Assembly: GCA_949358305.1 (NCBI GenBank)
Contig: OX442314.1
Coordinates: 54,073,369-54,137,368 of the forward strand
Length of the DNA stretch: 64,000 nucleotides
Origin: Strigamia acuminata
Taxonomy: Eukaryota; Arthropoda; Chilopoda; Geophilomorpha; Linotaeniidae
Direction of reading: 5' to 3'
The notes below the pieces were generated by a model. The model was not told where the DNA came from and did no database searches. It worked only from the letters and a program-made list of their open reading frames with translations. Positions 19,119-30,428 of the stretch are shown piece after piece; position 1 is the first letter of the stretch, and every line of letters starts with the position of its first letter. The translations under genes were made by a program, and so were the position numbers.

Positions 19119-21596
19119 CATGCAGAAATGCAGCGGCAAAATGCCGAACTAAAACAACAACGTGCAAATGATCACGTTAAGTTGTTAAATTTAGAGCAGG
19201 AAAAAGCTTCTTGGCTAATTACTGACGAAGAGCATCAACAAAGGCTCGAGCAACTAAATCAAGCGCAAAAAGATTTAGAAATTGCTAATGAAAATTTGAG
19301 ATTGGCTAACGCAAATTTGCGAGAAGCCAACACAAATTTAATGACTGCCGAACTAACCGCCCCAGTTCGAGCGAGGGAAATAATCCCCTCCACTTCTCGA
19401 AATTACGAGAATTATGCTGCAGAACAAGCAGCAAGAGCTAAGAGATTAGCACAACGAGAAAACGAAGTATTTCTCGCTCGACAGCAGTCCGTAATTGATG
19501 CTGGTCAAGCCGCCAAAAGTCAAAGCACTGCAGAGCAGTTATTGCGTGCCGACTTAGCTGCGCAAGCTCGTGAAAACGAAATTCTTCGCGCAGATCTATT
19601 GACGGTACAAGAGAACTTTGCAGTAGTTGTACAAAAAGTACAAGACGTTTGCGGCGAAGATAATTTTGCAAAGCCAGCCCCAGTTTTGCAAAAAGGTGCT
19701 TCCAAATCACCTGAGTTGATTGATTTAACATCAGCTAAACCAAAAGTCAGTCGACAATCAAGTTGGACTGACAGTGATGACTCACGCAGTAGTCGTGGAA
19801 GCCGTAATAGTCATCACAGTCGCAAAAAGCGAAAGCGACAACCAGACCCGACCGAATATCATTCCCCAAAAGTTCCACAAGATTCGGATCGATTCTTTAG
19901 CAATAGTGACCGATTAATCGGATTGCTAGAGAGAAAAAATAAAGAACGTGAGAAACCACACGATCGTGGACGGTCACACGATAATCCGCGAGAAGGTTCA
20001 CCGAAACGAGATTGTCATAACGACATCCGTGATGGGCCGAGATACCGTGGAAATCCACCAGGTGGTGACCCACCAGGTGGAGACAGTTCAGATGGACATG
20101 GAGGTGGCCATTCACGTGACCACAATTCGAATGGCAATCGAAATGGAAGGGGACCACCAAATGGAGACCGTCGTCCGCCAGATGGCGACGATCCTCCGGA
20201 CCCTGATCCGCCGCCAAATCCGAATCATGAATCTGCGTCAGATACAGATTCCTCACACCCCAGTGTGAGAAGGCGATCTCGTCATAGAACACGTAGTAGA
20301 ACTCAAAGACCCGATTTTTACACGAAAGATGAGATTGACCAGTTGTTGAGGCAAAATGCTCAACAACAGCGAAAAAACAGAAGGGATAAAATTATTTTGC
20401 AAAAAATAAATGAATTTACTTCTGATAAATGGACTCATCAAACAACAGATGAAAAGTTCATTAGATGGGATCGAGTTATCCCACATGCCTATAATGGAAA
20501 TTGGCAAGCAGGGTCAAACCTCTTGCTGGAAATATTCGAACTAGGCAAGGTTCACAGTTTTGGCTGTGAAGGTGCATTGGCCCATCTAGTACCAAGAATA
20601 CTGGTTGGCGATGTCAAGGAGTGGTTTCGCAGGAAAGACTTCACGAAGTGGGATGACTTCGTTAAACAATTTATGTTTAAATTTGGTGAATCGAGCGAAG
20701 ACATCAAGACGCTCTGGAGATGTCTTAAGCAACGAAAAGGCGAAAGCTTACATTCGTACATGCTAAGAGCAGAGAATCTGCTTGGCAGAATGCCACACGC
20801 TGTTACTGATGCAACAGCAGATGATCAGTTCAGAGCTGGTCTCACAGAATATAGTAAAAATATTCTGATGATGTCGGACGCTCCCGACCCGGGGAAATTC
20901 TCCGAGTTAAACGAGTTCATGGAGGTCAATCAATTGCGCATTGACAAAAAGTACAAAGCTTACCTTACAGATGCCGAAAGGTCAGCGTACTTAAAGCGAG
21001 AGAAAAGACTCGCTGAGCAAAACAATGAAACCTTTAATGGTTTGAAATTGTTACAGCCACCTAGTTACGAAGACTTTCTAGACGAGGTGGAAGGGAAGAG
21101 TTCGAAAAAAGAATCTTCCAAAAAGGACGTCAAAAATCCTCATTCAGTTCCTAAGTTACATGCAAATATAACTGGAGCTGAAACTCCGCCGTCTGAAGCT
21201 GAAGAAGCTGAAGAGGAGGAGGAAGCAGGAGATGAGACGTTGGCTTTATTGGCCAAAGCAGCGGCGTTGTTAGCAAAAAATAACCCCGTTGCAGGCAAAT
21301 GGAAGCCAAGAATGAAACCAAAAAATGTTTCATTTGACGCATCAAAGGTGAATACCGAAAGGAATTCAAAATCACCCGCGGTGTCGCCAGAGCGCCGGTC
21401 TGACGCTCGTTCTCGTTCTGCCTCGCCAGCAGCAACAAAAAAGAAATCGCCTGCCACTGATCCATGCAATTTATGCAAAAAATTAGGGCATTGGCAAAAA
21501 GACTGCCCATCCTCTAAAAAGGACAAACCAGTGTCAACAGCTGAGTTTGAAAAAGCAGTCAAGATCATAACTGACATGTTTCGAAAAAACTTGTAG
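19119..21596 (+). CDS. gag: Gag of Gypsy-like element 4 (N-terminus probably truncated)
   Basis: About 825 residues, stop TAG at 21594-21596. The first 200 residues are a coiled coil (LEIANENLRLANANLREAN). A charged, Gly/Asp/Pro-rich disordered stretch follows (about 230-420). A capsid-like helical domain lies at about 430-630 (WFRRKDFTKWDDFVKQFM, LKQRKGESLHSYM). An acidic run (EEAEEEEEAGDE) and one CCHC knuckle CNLCKKLGHWQKDC (about 784-797) close the protein. The first methionine is uncertain because the frame starts at the junction with element 2. The 3' end carries a frameshift signal leading into pol. Confidence 0.85.
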   Translation, partial: HAEMQRQNAELKQQRANDHVKLLNLEQEKASWLITDEEHQQRLEQLNQAQKDLEIANENLRLANANLREANTNLMTAELTAPVRAREIIPSTSRNYENYAAEQAARAKRLAQRENEVFLARQQSVIDAGQAAKSQSTAEQLLRADLAAQARENEILRADLLTVQENFAVVVQKVQDVCGEDNFAKPAPVLQKGASKSPELIDLTSAKPKVSRQSSWTDSDDSRSSRGSRNSHHSRKKRKRQPDPTEYHSPKVPQDSDRFFSNSDRLIGLLERKNKEREKPHDRGRSHDNPREGSPKRDCHNDIRDGPRYRGNPPGGDPPGGDSSDGHGGGHSRDHNSNGNRNGRGPPNGDRRPPDGDDPPDPDPPPNPNHESASDTDSSHPSVRRRSRHRTRSRTQRPDFYTKDEIDQLLRQNAQQQRKNRRDKIILQKINEFTSDKWTHQTTDEKFIRWDRVIPHAYNGNWQAGSNLLLEIFELGKVHSFGCEGALAHLVPRILVGDVKEWFRRKDFTKWDDFVKQFMFKFGESSEDIKTLWRCLKQRKGESLHSYMLRAENLLGRMPHAVTDATADDQFRAGLTEYSKNILMMSDAPDPGKFSELNEFMEVNQLRIDKKYKAYLTDAERSAYLKREKRLAEQNNETFNGLKLLQPPSYEDFLDEVEGKSSKKESSKKDVKNPHSVPKLHANITGAETPPSEAEEAEEEEEAGDETLALLAKAAALLAKNNPVAGKWKPRMKPKNVSFDASKVNTERNSKSPAVSPERRSDARSRSASPAATKKKSPATDPCNLCKKLGHWQKDCPSSKKDKPVSTAEFEKAVKIITDMFRKNL

Positions 21597-21630
21597 ACGC
21601 AGATCCATCAGGTCTAGTGGACGCTGCGTC
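21584..21630 (+). promoter_or_regulatory. -1 programmed ribosomal frameshift cassette between gag and pol
   Basis: The heptamer A AAA AAC (21584-21590) is in register with the gag codons CGA AAA AAC, two codons before the gag stop TAG. After a 5-nt spacer, a perfect 7-bp stem pairs GACGCAG (21596-21602) with CTGCGTC (21624-21630). An inner TCCA/TGGA helix is possible. The -1 frame is open through this point and becomes pol. Slippery heptamer, spacing and downstream stem match the standard -1 signal of retroelements. Confidence 0.85.
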
Positions 21631-24600
21631 ACCTCCGAAATCGGAATCAGAGAATGAAAATCTGAATATAATGGAAGATGTTGAAGAAGTTATTGATGAA
21701 TTAATTCGTCAAACAGAACTAAAAGAAAAAGAATCTCTTGATTTAAAGAAGGAGATTGTCGGCGAAACTCCGACTGAAGAAGACACTTCCAATATTCAAG
21801 ATAAAGTCGAAATTACAGATAATAGACCAAGCTCAGTTCCAGAGACACCTGGAATTGAGGAGTGCATTAAGTTATTTGCAACTACAACTCTTGATGCCAA
21901 TGAGTTATTAGACGAACTGCCTTTGGAGCCTCCAATTACAGTTCCTCATAAATTGCGCAAGTTTGAGTGCAAAGTGGCTGGAATACCAAACAGCCATGAC
22001 CTTCCAACGTTAAAGTTAGAAACGTTAAAAGGTGTAATAACTGGAATGTTGGACTCAGGAGCAAATAAAAGCTTCCTAGCCACTTCAGTTATTAATCAAT
22101 TAGGTCTAGAAAAATATCTACGACCTATCGGACCTGGTGTCAGAGTTACGACGGCAAGTGAAGAAGTCACTCCAGATGGAACTATCCATCTTTCATTTCG
22201 GTGGACACATGGCACGTTACGTCATCCGTTCATCGTAATACCAAATAAGTATCCAATGGTACTATTGGGTTGCGATTTTATGAATAAATTAAAAATCCAA
22301 CCTAATCCACAGACGATGTCTTGGAATTTCACGCAACCTGTGGATGCAGATTTACCCTACATTCCACAAGCGTTGCTGGATCGTTATTTGGAGAAAATAG
22401 AGGAACCCGATTCCTCATTTATGACCTTTGCAAAAGCTTATGCTGCAAGTGTAACTCAAGGCAAAATTGATGAAGAGAATTTCATCCAAAAGTTAGTCGA
22501 AGAAGCTAACTTAAATTTGGAGCAATCCAAATTATTAGAAAAGATGTTATCCAAACATAAAAGGATTATTTCTAAAGATCCAGGTAAAACACACCTGGTT
22601 AAGCACAAAATTGAGCTTGACACGGATAAACCTATTCGTGTCCCCTTTAAGAGCATGAACCCTCAAAAAAGGGAAATAATCAGACAACTTTGTCAAGACA
22701 TGATTGACAAAGGCGTAGTCGTCAAAGCCGAAGGCGATTACGGAATGCGGCCAGTCCTAGTCATGAGACCTGGAAATGACCCGCGTCTGTGTATTGATTT
22801 CCGCCCAATCAATACACATACAAAGTACAACCCACCTCAAATGCCAACAATTGAGGAAATTCTGCGAGAAATCGGAGAATTCGAATGGGTCAGTACTATA
22901 GATCTGACCAAGGGATATTGGCAGATAGAATTGCGACCTGAAGACAGAGAAAAAACTGCCTTCTGGAGTCCAATGGGAAGACTAATGTTTTTAGTCATGC
23001 CTTTCGGATTAGTAAACGCACCGACTACTTTCCAAGAATTGATGGAAAAGGTTTTGGGTGACGTTTATAGAAAATTTGCATGGGCATATTTGGATGACAT
23101 AATTGTTGTATCCAAATCGTTCGAAGAACACATTAAACATTTAGATATAGTGTTTAAAAAATTGGCAGAAGCTAATTTACATGCGCATCCTGGCAAGACG
23201 CATCTCTGTAGAAAGGAATTAATTTTTCTAGGCTACAAAGTAGGAGTAGAAGGACTTGCAGTAGACCCTAAAAAAGTCGCTGCAATTACGCAATTTCCGG
23301 CTCCTACCAATCTTAAAGAATTACAAAGATTTCTAGGCATGGTGAATTTCTTTCACCGCCTAATCAAGAATTTGGCCACTGTGGCAGAGCCACTAAGGCC
23401 TCTCTTGAAGAAAGATGCGGAGTTCGATTGGGAACTGCATCATCAAGCAGCATTCGACGCAATAAAAGACTTGCTTACGAATGCTGAAACAATGAAGATG
23501 CCTGACTTGTACATGCCATTTATTGTTCATACTGACGCCAGTAGACAAGGGTTGGGTGCAGCCCTTACACAAAAGAAAAATGTGGATGGCCAAGAAGTCG
23601 AAATGCCATGCGTGTATGCAAGCAGAAGCTTGCAACCCGCTGAAAAGAATTATACTGTGACAGAATTGGAATGTCTCGCAGTAGTATGGGGATTACGCAA
23701 ATTTCGCCCATACTTAGAGTACACTACATTCACTGTACAAACGGATCACCAAGCACTTAAGTGGTTGATGTCGTTATCTGACCCGTCGGGCAGATTAGCT
23801 CGTTGGCAAATGGAGCTGATGGCGTATTCATTCGAAATACAATACGTCAAAGGTCCGCTGAATGTAATAGCAGACGCATTGTCACGTGCACCTGTTAGCG
23901 CACCTGACGAACCAGAAGACGATGGCGATAATGATGATTTATTATCATATTGTCCATCTCCTTGCCGAAGTTGGCAAATGGGAAAATTGAACGAATTACC
24001 CAAGTCAATAATAGTTAATGAAGACGATCAAGCATTAATTAATTTTTGTATTAACATGCATGATCCGTCAGGAACCCCTGACGTCGAATTAAGAGCTATG
24101 ATGGCTAAAAAATTCGAGCTGCCAACAACAAATGTTTTAATTAAAGCATTTGCAGCTAAAATTGCCAAACAATTAGAATGTGATCCTCCAACGAGAGATG
24201 ACATTATTGCGGCGCAAAAAGCAGACAAATTTTGCCAACATATTCGCAATTACTTGTTAAACAAGCAATATCCAAGTTACATAGTAACTCGTCTTCAAAG
24301 AAGAAATTTTGAAAGACACGCGAGTACTTATCTCATTGAAGAAGATATGCTACTCCATTATCATCCTACCTCTACCGATGAATTAGGAGAAGATGGTAGG
24401 GCACTTAAAGTTGTTGTGCCAAGAAAATTGATTTATAAAATCATTTGGTTGATGCACGGACATCCACTGTCCGGCCACCCAGGCATTGCGAGGACAATGT
24501 ACCGAACTCGAAGAGTTTATACCTGGAAAGGTATGAAACGTGATATTACACGTTTTATTCAACATTGTCAAGGATGTCAGGCATGCAAGCCGAGATCGAA

Positions 24601-25843
24601 GACAGAAATAGAAGGCGCTCAGATTGGACCATTTGGACCATTTGACTGCCTCAGTGTGGATTTGTCTGGTCCCAAACCAAGAACCAGAAAAAACAATACC
24701 CACATATGCGTCATCGTAGATGTCGCTACACATTGGCCCGAATTATTTCCAATGTGTAATCCAACGGCAATAAAAGTTGCCAACACAATTTATCACTTAT
24801 CAATGACTTTCGGATTTCCGAGACAAATCATAAGTGATAATGGACCACAATTTCGATCACAGGTCTATAAAGAATTTTGCAAAAAATTCGACATGTCGCG
24901 AACACCGACATCGATTTATCATCCACAAAGCAATCCTGTGGAGAGAACCAATTGAGATATTAAATATTTAGTTTCGATTTATTTAGATATTCACGACCAA
25001 TGGGACGAGTATCTACGCGAATTTGCATTCAGTTTGAGAACAACTGTAACAAGAGGCAGAGATTATTCTCCTGCTTTCTTAAATTTTTTCCGAGAATTAA
25101 GAATTCCTTGGGATCCAAGAATTCCGGAAGGAATTTTAGTCATTGACCCAAAAAATCCGCATTTATATGTTCAGAAATTAGAAGCAATAATTGCAGAGAC
25201 GTATCAGCATATGATGTCTCACGTCTTAGATTTAAGACGCCGTATCGAAGCTGAAAAATCAGACAAAAAATTCGATAATTTCAGACAGAATGATTTAGTC
25301 TGGCGAGAGTCTCATATTCTCTCAAATGCCGCTAAAGGAATAGCAGCAGGCATTTCACCGAAAAGGAATGGGCCTTATGTAATTGTCAAAAGGTTACAAG
25401 GAGGCGCCTTTCAACTTCGACGGCTGAGTGATAATAAAATTTATCCAGCTGTTCACGGCACTGAATTAATGCCGTACTTTCCCGTTTTCAACCAAGAAAT
25501 TTGGCTGGAAGGGGAGGAAGTGGGTCAAAAAACAAAAAATATTGTTAACACCTTGGATGATGCTAAATTATCCAAAATTCCTGTCGAAAACACGGAATCG
25601 AGTGAAAAATCGAAACTCAAAAATAACGAAGTCGATGAAATAAACAAGCGACTTGAAAATGTTTCTCTTGATGAAAATCTAGAAAAGGAAATGTTTTTAG
25701 AAAAAGAGAAAATTTCAAACAATGAAGAAAATAACTCATCTGACATTGGAGACGATGCTGATGACAATCTAAACAAGTTGGATTGTACTTCGCGAAAGTC
25801 AAAGTACAACTTGAGATCTCGCGTTCCGCGAGTCAAGACATAG
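21591..25843 (+). pseudogene. pol: Protease-RT-RNase H-integrase of Gypsy-like element 4, one nonsense codon
   Basis: Entered by -1 frameshift. Counting from 21617, the protease LDSGANKSFL lies near residue 144. RT has VSTIDLTKGYWQIEL and the catalytic YLDD near 491. RNase H shows HTDASRQGLGA near 638. Integrase has its HHCC finger (HGHPLSGHPG to CQGCQAC, about 947-985), then the acidic residues in SVDLSGPKP, ISDNGPQF and NPVERTN. A TGA at 24953-24955 follows directly after NPVERTN. The same frame continues with DIKYLVS and runs to a TAG-type stop at 25841-25843, with a basic tail. In element 2 the corresponding position is a lysine (NPVERLNKD), so this is a single nonsense mutation in otherwise intact pol. 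Confidence 0.9.
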
Positions 25844-26185
25844 CGTTGACTTTCACCTTTTGGGTTTACCCAAAAGATCCGAGAGAGCAATCTCGTGACG
25901 TCATTCGTAGTCCACACTCGAATGACAACGTTCACATTGCGTTATAATTTGTGACGTCATTCGGTGTCACCGAAACAAGTTCGTTTCTCCAATCAACGAA
26001 CTTAGCCACTTTCTCAATAGTTTCCAAAGTGGATGCGTCGAGTGCGTTATAACACGACAGTTTTTTGCGAATCTACAAACTGTAAGTTATTTTTCTGAAA
26101 GAAAAATTCGATAAATATATTTAATATAATTTATTAATTCTTTCTAGCCGAAAGAATTTCTTTTCCGACGCGAAAAAGAAAACGA

Positions 26186-28161
26186 ATGGCAGACGACGAA
26201 GTCAACCTCCATGCGGATGAAGAAATTCCGATGGAAGGTGCCAATAACGACGCCCAGCTATCGTTACAAGAGAGGGTAAATTAATAAAATAGTTTTTACC
26301 TAGTGTTTCAGTCAGAAAAATTGAGTAATTTCACTTTTCCTGACTTCAAACACAAGCCGCTAAAAAATAAAAATGGCGGCTATAAAAGTCACGTGCTTCC
26401 AGCATGTGCGAAGGGAGTTGCCATGACAACCAACATCCCTTAGTGGCTCACTGCCACAAGCGCTAAGCTTAAAAAATATTTCAAATAAGAAATTATTTGT
26501 TTATTTTTAAATAAACTAATTTATTTATTTTTCTTCGAATATAGATCGAGAGGGATCGAGAAACGCCATTCGCGCTTCCCGATCACGTGCCGACTCAGCA
26601 CCCGCTGATTTTTCGGGCGGCGTTGCCCGAAAAAATCAGAAGACTGAAGACGGCAAACAACACGTGGTGGAAGTTGCGCCACGACTTCTCGAAGTCCGCC
26701 CTGCAAGGTCTTGGAGCAAAAGGCCGGTTCATCGAGCGCCTTCACGTCAACGGAGTCGACGAAATCGAGTGGACGCTCGACGAGAGCCCCCCAGGACCAC
26801 TAGCTGCCGAGTTGCTGCACAACCAATGGCCAGTGACGCCTCGAGAGCGTCACGAGCGCAGAAGAGTGCTCAGAAGCACCGGAATTAATTACGGTGCTCT
26901 CCACCAAGTGAGGAAAAACCTCAAGACGACACAGCGAGAAGTCGTGCAACGGTACCGCAAGTCCGTTCGTAACGGGAACCCGCAATTTTCCGTCACACAA
27001 ACCGAGCTCCACCAGTTGGCGCTCGCCGGGTGCTTCAATGATTTTCCGGGATTCTTCCCGTCGAAAGCACTCCGAGCCGCCGCAGCGCAGCTTCGCGTCG
27101 ACGAAAATCGACAACTGGCTCAAGAACACGAGGCAGAGGAGCAAGCGCGATGCGCTCTCCCTTTCTATCGAGAAGATGAACTCCCGGCCCCAGCGGCCAT
27201 CAATCCTCCGCCGCAAGACGAGGATTTGAGGGTGGGAAGACTCCCTCCGCCGGATCAAGCAACACGCCCGATGTTTCGAGAATCCAGCCGCGATCGAGAG
27301 GAGCGACAGAGGCGATCGCGCCCATATTCGACTGAAGCACCGCCACCACGCCCGCAGTCGCGACGAGGACGGACACCAGAGACGTTTGGCTCGTCGTCTT
27401 CGCTGAGCTTCGAATCGGACTCCACAATCCAGTCCGCCCGAAGTAGCCGAACCGCCTCCACGTTCAAAGTGGACAACCCGGCTACTCCATACGCCATACG
27501 GCGTGTCGTCGGTGATATCTCTCCCGACTGCAGCGTGCCAGTACCTGGACATGCTAGCCGCTTGCCCGAACATGGATATGTTTCCCGCTTGCCGGCTGGA
27601 GTTAGCAACCTGCAGCTCCGGCCATTTTTCAGTGAGTCATTCGGACCACAATGGACCTGCTACGAGCAGCAACCCATTAGAGCACAGCAGGAAGTGCTCC
27701 AGAAGCTGGACGCATACCAAAGCGCCCAGATCGCCGAGTCGCAGAAGGACTGGCAGAGACTAGCTGAAAGGCTAGAACTCTCCGACATCAATACCATTGA
27801 TGATCCCCGCCTGATGGATTTTCAGCGTCAGCTAATTCCGGAGATGACTAGGGTGTTGTACCCTGGTGTTCTTCCTTCGCCAGGACAGGCGTTAGCGGCC
27901 ATTACCTACCTTTGGACCGCGCCGATGGGCCTGTCGGAGAAGAAAGTCGAGCTGTGGTACCACCTCCGGCTCGACCCGCCTACGATCTTAGCCGAGCTCA
28001 TTAAGCAAGTCGTAGCAAACGGCGAGACCGAAGAAGAGGCCGCCGTTCGGTTACGAACCGAGTGGTCCTTTGCGAAGGCCACGGTGCAAATGGCCGGAAG
28101 AACGCCGCTTCCAGTTACAAGCGCCACAGCAGCCGCGTCGCTAGCTGTTTTCCAGTCAGCC
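26186..28161 (+). CDS. ORF3 of Gypsy-like element 4 (spliced, 3'-truncated)
   Basis: Exon 26186-26275 encodes 30 residues (MADDEVNLHADEEIP to SLQER) and ends at a GTAAAT donor. Exon 2 starts at 26545 after GAATATAG (IERDRETPFALPDHV) and stays open to the junction at 28161. The intron is 269 bp and phase 0, at the same place as in element 2. An acceptor (TTCTTTCTAG, ending at 26147) before the first exon suggests a leader is spliced on, as for subgenomic messages. Conserved blocks shared with element 2 include the start of exon 2, FRAALPEKIRRL against FRLAMPEFIRL, and MTRVLYPGVL against VTRVMSEIL. The middle is Arg/Pro/Ser-rich. No signal peptide or membrane segment is seen. The last residues before the stop at 28185 come from the adjoining duplicated DNA. 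Confidence 0.68.
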
Positions 28162-28726
28162 CAATTTTTCTCTTTAATTAATTAATCCATTTTTGTACAC
28201 ACAAAAAGTTACGTCATGTACGATTGATTCGTGATAAAATTAATTTAATTTAATTAATCAAACTCAACCTAACGAACTTCTTCATAAAATCAAAATAAAA
28301 TAAAATACAAAATAAAAATCATCCACTTACAGAAATTAAAGTTAGACGAGCTCATTAACACTTAAGGGTGAAAGAACCTGGACATGGAAACCATTTCTTT
28401 CCTTGTTTACAACGCAAAAATTGAGGAAAAATAGCTCAAGATATTAAACCGGCACTGACCGTGTTTCTGTGAAATGTGAAATACAAAATATTATTATTAT
28501 TGACGATTAAAACATTATTGATTTCACTTTTATGAAATGTAAACCATTTAATTCGACCAACTTTGAAGGTTAAAACACAAAATTTAATCATTTTTCCAAT
28601 TTTAAAATTATCCTGATTTTATAAACCAAAAATAAAATCATTCAAAGTAATATGAAATTAATTAATTAATTATTAAAATCCAACCCTACAATTTTCACCA
28701 GGAATAACTTATGTATCAGTTGAAAA

Positions 28727-28769
<43 letters not shown>

Positions 28770-29019
28770 ATTAATAAATTGTTGTTTCTAATTTTTCCAA
28801 AATTTAAAATTAACACATGTGTAACCTTTATCTGACACTTTCTTGGCACTAACAAGTAAATAGCATTTCTGTATCTTAAAAATGCAAAAATAAACCAATT
28901 TTGTTTTACACCAAAAATATCTGTTTATTCGTTTCGCAGTTCGCACCAAACGCAACAAATTACAATCATTAAAATGACCAAAAACTATAAATTTGTTATC
29001 GGAGGGGTAACTCATCGGC

Positions 29020-29127
29020 ATGAAATTCGGCGGCGGCATAAACATCCCCATGCCGATCGGTGGATACATCGGTGGCGAAGAAGAAGAAGAGATGGAAATT
29101 TTCGAAAGCGAAAACACACAAAATTGA
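29020..29127 (+). CDS. Small ORF of 35 residues, glycine-rich then acidic (tentative)
   Basis: ATG at 29020, stop TGA at 29125-29127. Sequence begins MKFGGGINIPMPIGGYIGG, then a glutamate run and EIFESENTQN. It is unchanged at 37436-37543 in copy B. A related stretch (GAGATGGAAATTTTCGAAAG) recurs at about 35630, so it may be the last exon of a gene with older copies here. Function unknown. Confidence 0.3.
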   Translation: MKFGGGINIPMPIGGYIGGEEEEEMEIFESENTQN

Positions 29128-30428
29128 GCAAACTTTTGGTTTTGCGACGCAGTGAAATGAAGATGAATTCGCATTTGTAGCCTCGTTGTTTGATGAGCCA
29201 TTTTGGCAACATATACGGGTATAGTTTGTTGTTCGGGTCGTGTGATCTGTGATCTCGGGTCGGGAGCACGCGCGTGTGACGTCACGAACGATCCTTTTTA
29301 CCAAATTGCCATAGGATAACATGGGGTTGTTAAGCCTAGTTCTGCAGAGATAGGTTTTAAAAAAGGAGGAGCTGAGCTGCAGCCATTTTGGATTGGATTG
29401 GATTGGATTGGATTGGATTATTTAGGAATTTATATTCAGGTGAGAGATTGTATTCGAATTGAACGATAATGGAGATGTAACAATGTGATGAAATGTGATG
29501 TGTTCGTATAGGAAATGCAGAAAAGGTGGGAAAAAATGGATGCGATCGAACGAATTGAACAGCGTGGAATTAAATTAACGGATTCTAAGCAATAAGCAGG
29601 TGAGAAATAAAGAGAATAAAAAAGAAGAGATTGAAATATAGTGATAAAATACACATTTTGTATTTTCTTTACAGTTGGAATGGAATAACGAATGGAACAC
29701 GAATCGAACGGTGTGAATTTAGGTTTAAAATGACACAACAGTAAGAATTAAAGAATTTGTAATAAATAATTTGCAATAAAGATTCCGATTATTCCAATTG
29801 GATTGATCTTTTGAAAATAAGAATAAATAAATCTGTGTTGGGAAAGCTTATTTTGTGAATGAAGGAATATGATGAAATGTGATGAAATGTGATGAAATAA
29901 ATAAATATTTTGTATTTTCTGATTACGATTCTAGAAAATTAGCTGGAAAATGGATATGAACATGACATGAAATTACATGAAATTCAACTAATCATTGAGA
30001 AAGAAAGAAAGAAAGAATTTCTACTCATTTGATTAATTTCCATGGGAACTAACCGAGCAACAATTTCTTTTCATCACCCGGGCAAATTTGCCAGGGCTCA
30101 GCCCCGGCCAACCGTCAAGTCAAGGCGCATCAGCTCTCTGCATCTTTGCAATTGCAACGATGCAACAGAGAATTAACTAAATTCTAAAAAAGAAATGAAT
30201 GAATGAATGATATATGAATTTAGAGAAAATTAGGCTTTTATTTGCAACTTGTGCTGAGAAAGTGTGCTAAAATGTTGCGTTTACGTGCAAAAATGCATTT
30301 TCATGTGCAAAAAATGCATTATTTATGTACAAAAATGAATGCTTTATTTATTTATTTATGTATGTATGTATGTATGAATTTCAGAAATCCGTATTTGCTC
30401 CAACAAAACCGTGACGTCGCCTAAATCG

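Larger units (their letters stand above)
19119..28161 (+). mobile_element. Gypsy-like element 4 (gag, pol, spliced ORF3), both LTRs missing
   Basis: Plus-strand order gag, pol, ORF3. The left end abuts the truncated minus-strand element 2 at about 19118. The right end is cut inside ORF3 at 28161, where the duplicated segment that starts at 28162 begins. No LTR, primer-binding site or polypurine tract is present. It is AT-richer in gag and pol than in ORF3. Confidence 0.85.

Noticed and set aside
12308-28161. Reading elements 2 and 4 as one large element with divergent genes
   Set aside because: Both encode overlapping parts of the same pol in opposite directions and both have their own ORF3, so they are two truncated elements.
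28788-29322. Minus-strand frames of 165, 108 and 85 codons (and the same at 37204-37738)
   Set aside because: Several overlapping frames are open over the same DNA, there is no family match, and the plus-strand 35-codon frame explains the region as well. Identical duplication gives no evolutionary support.
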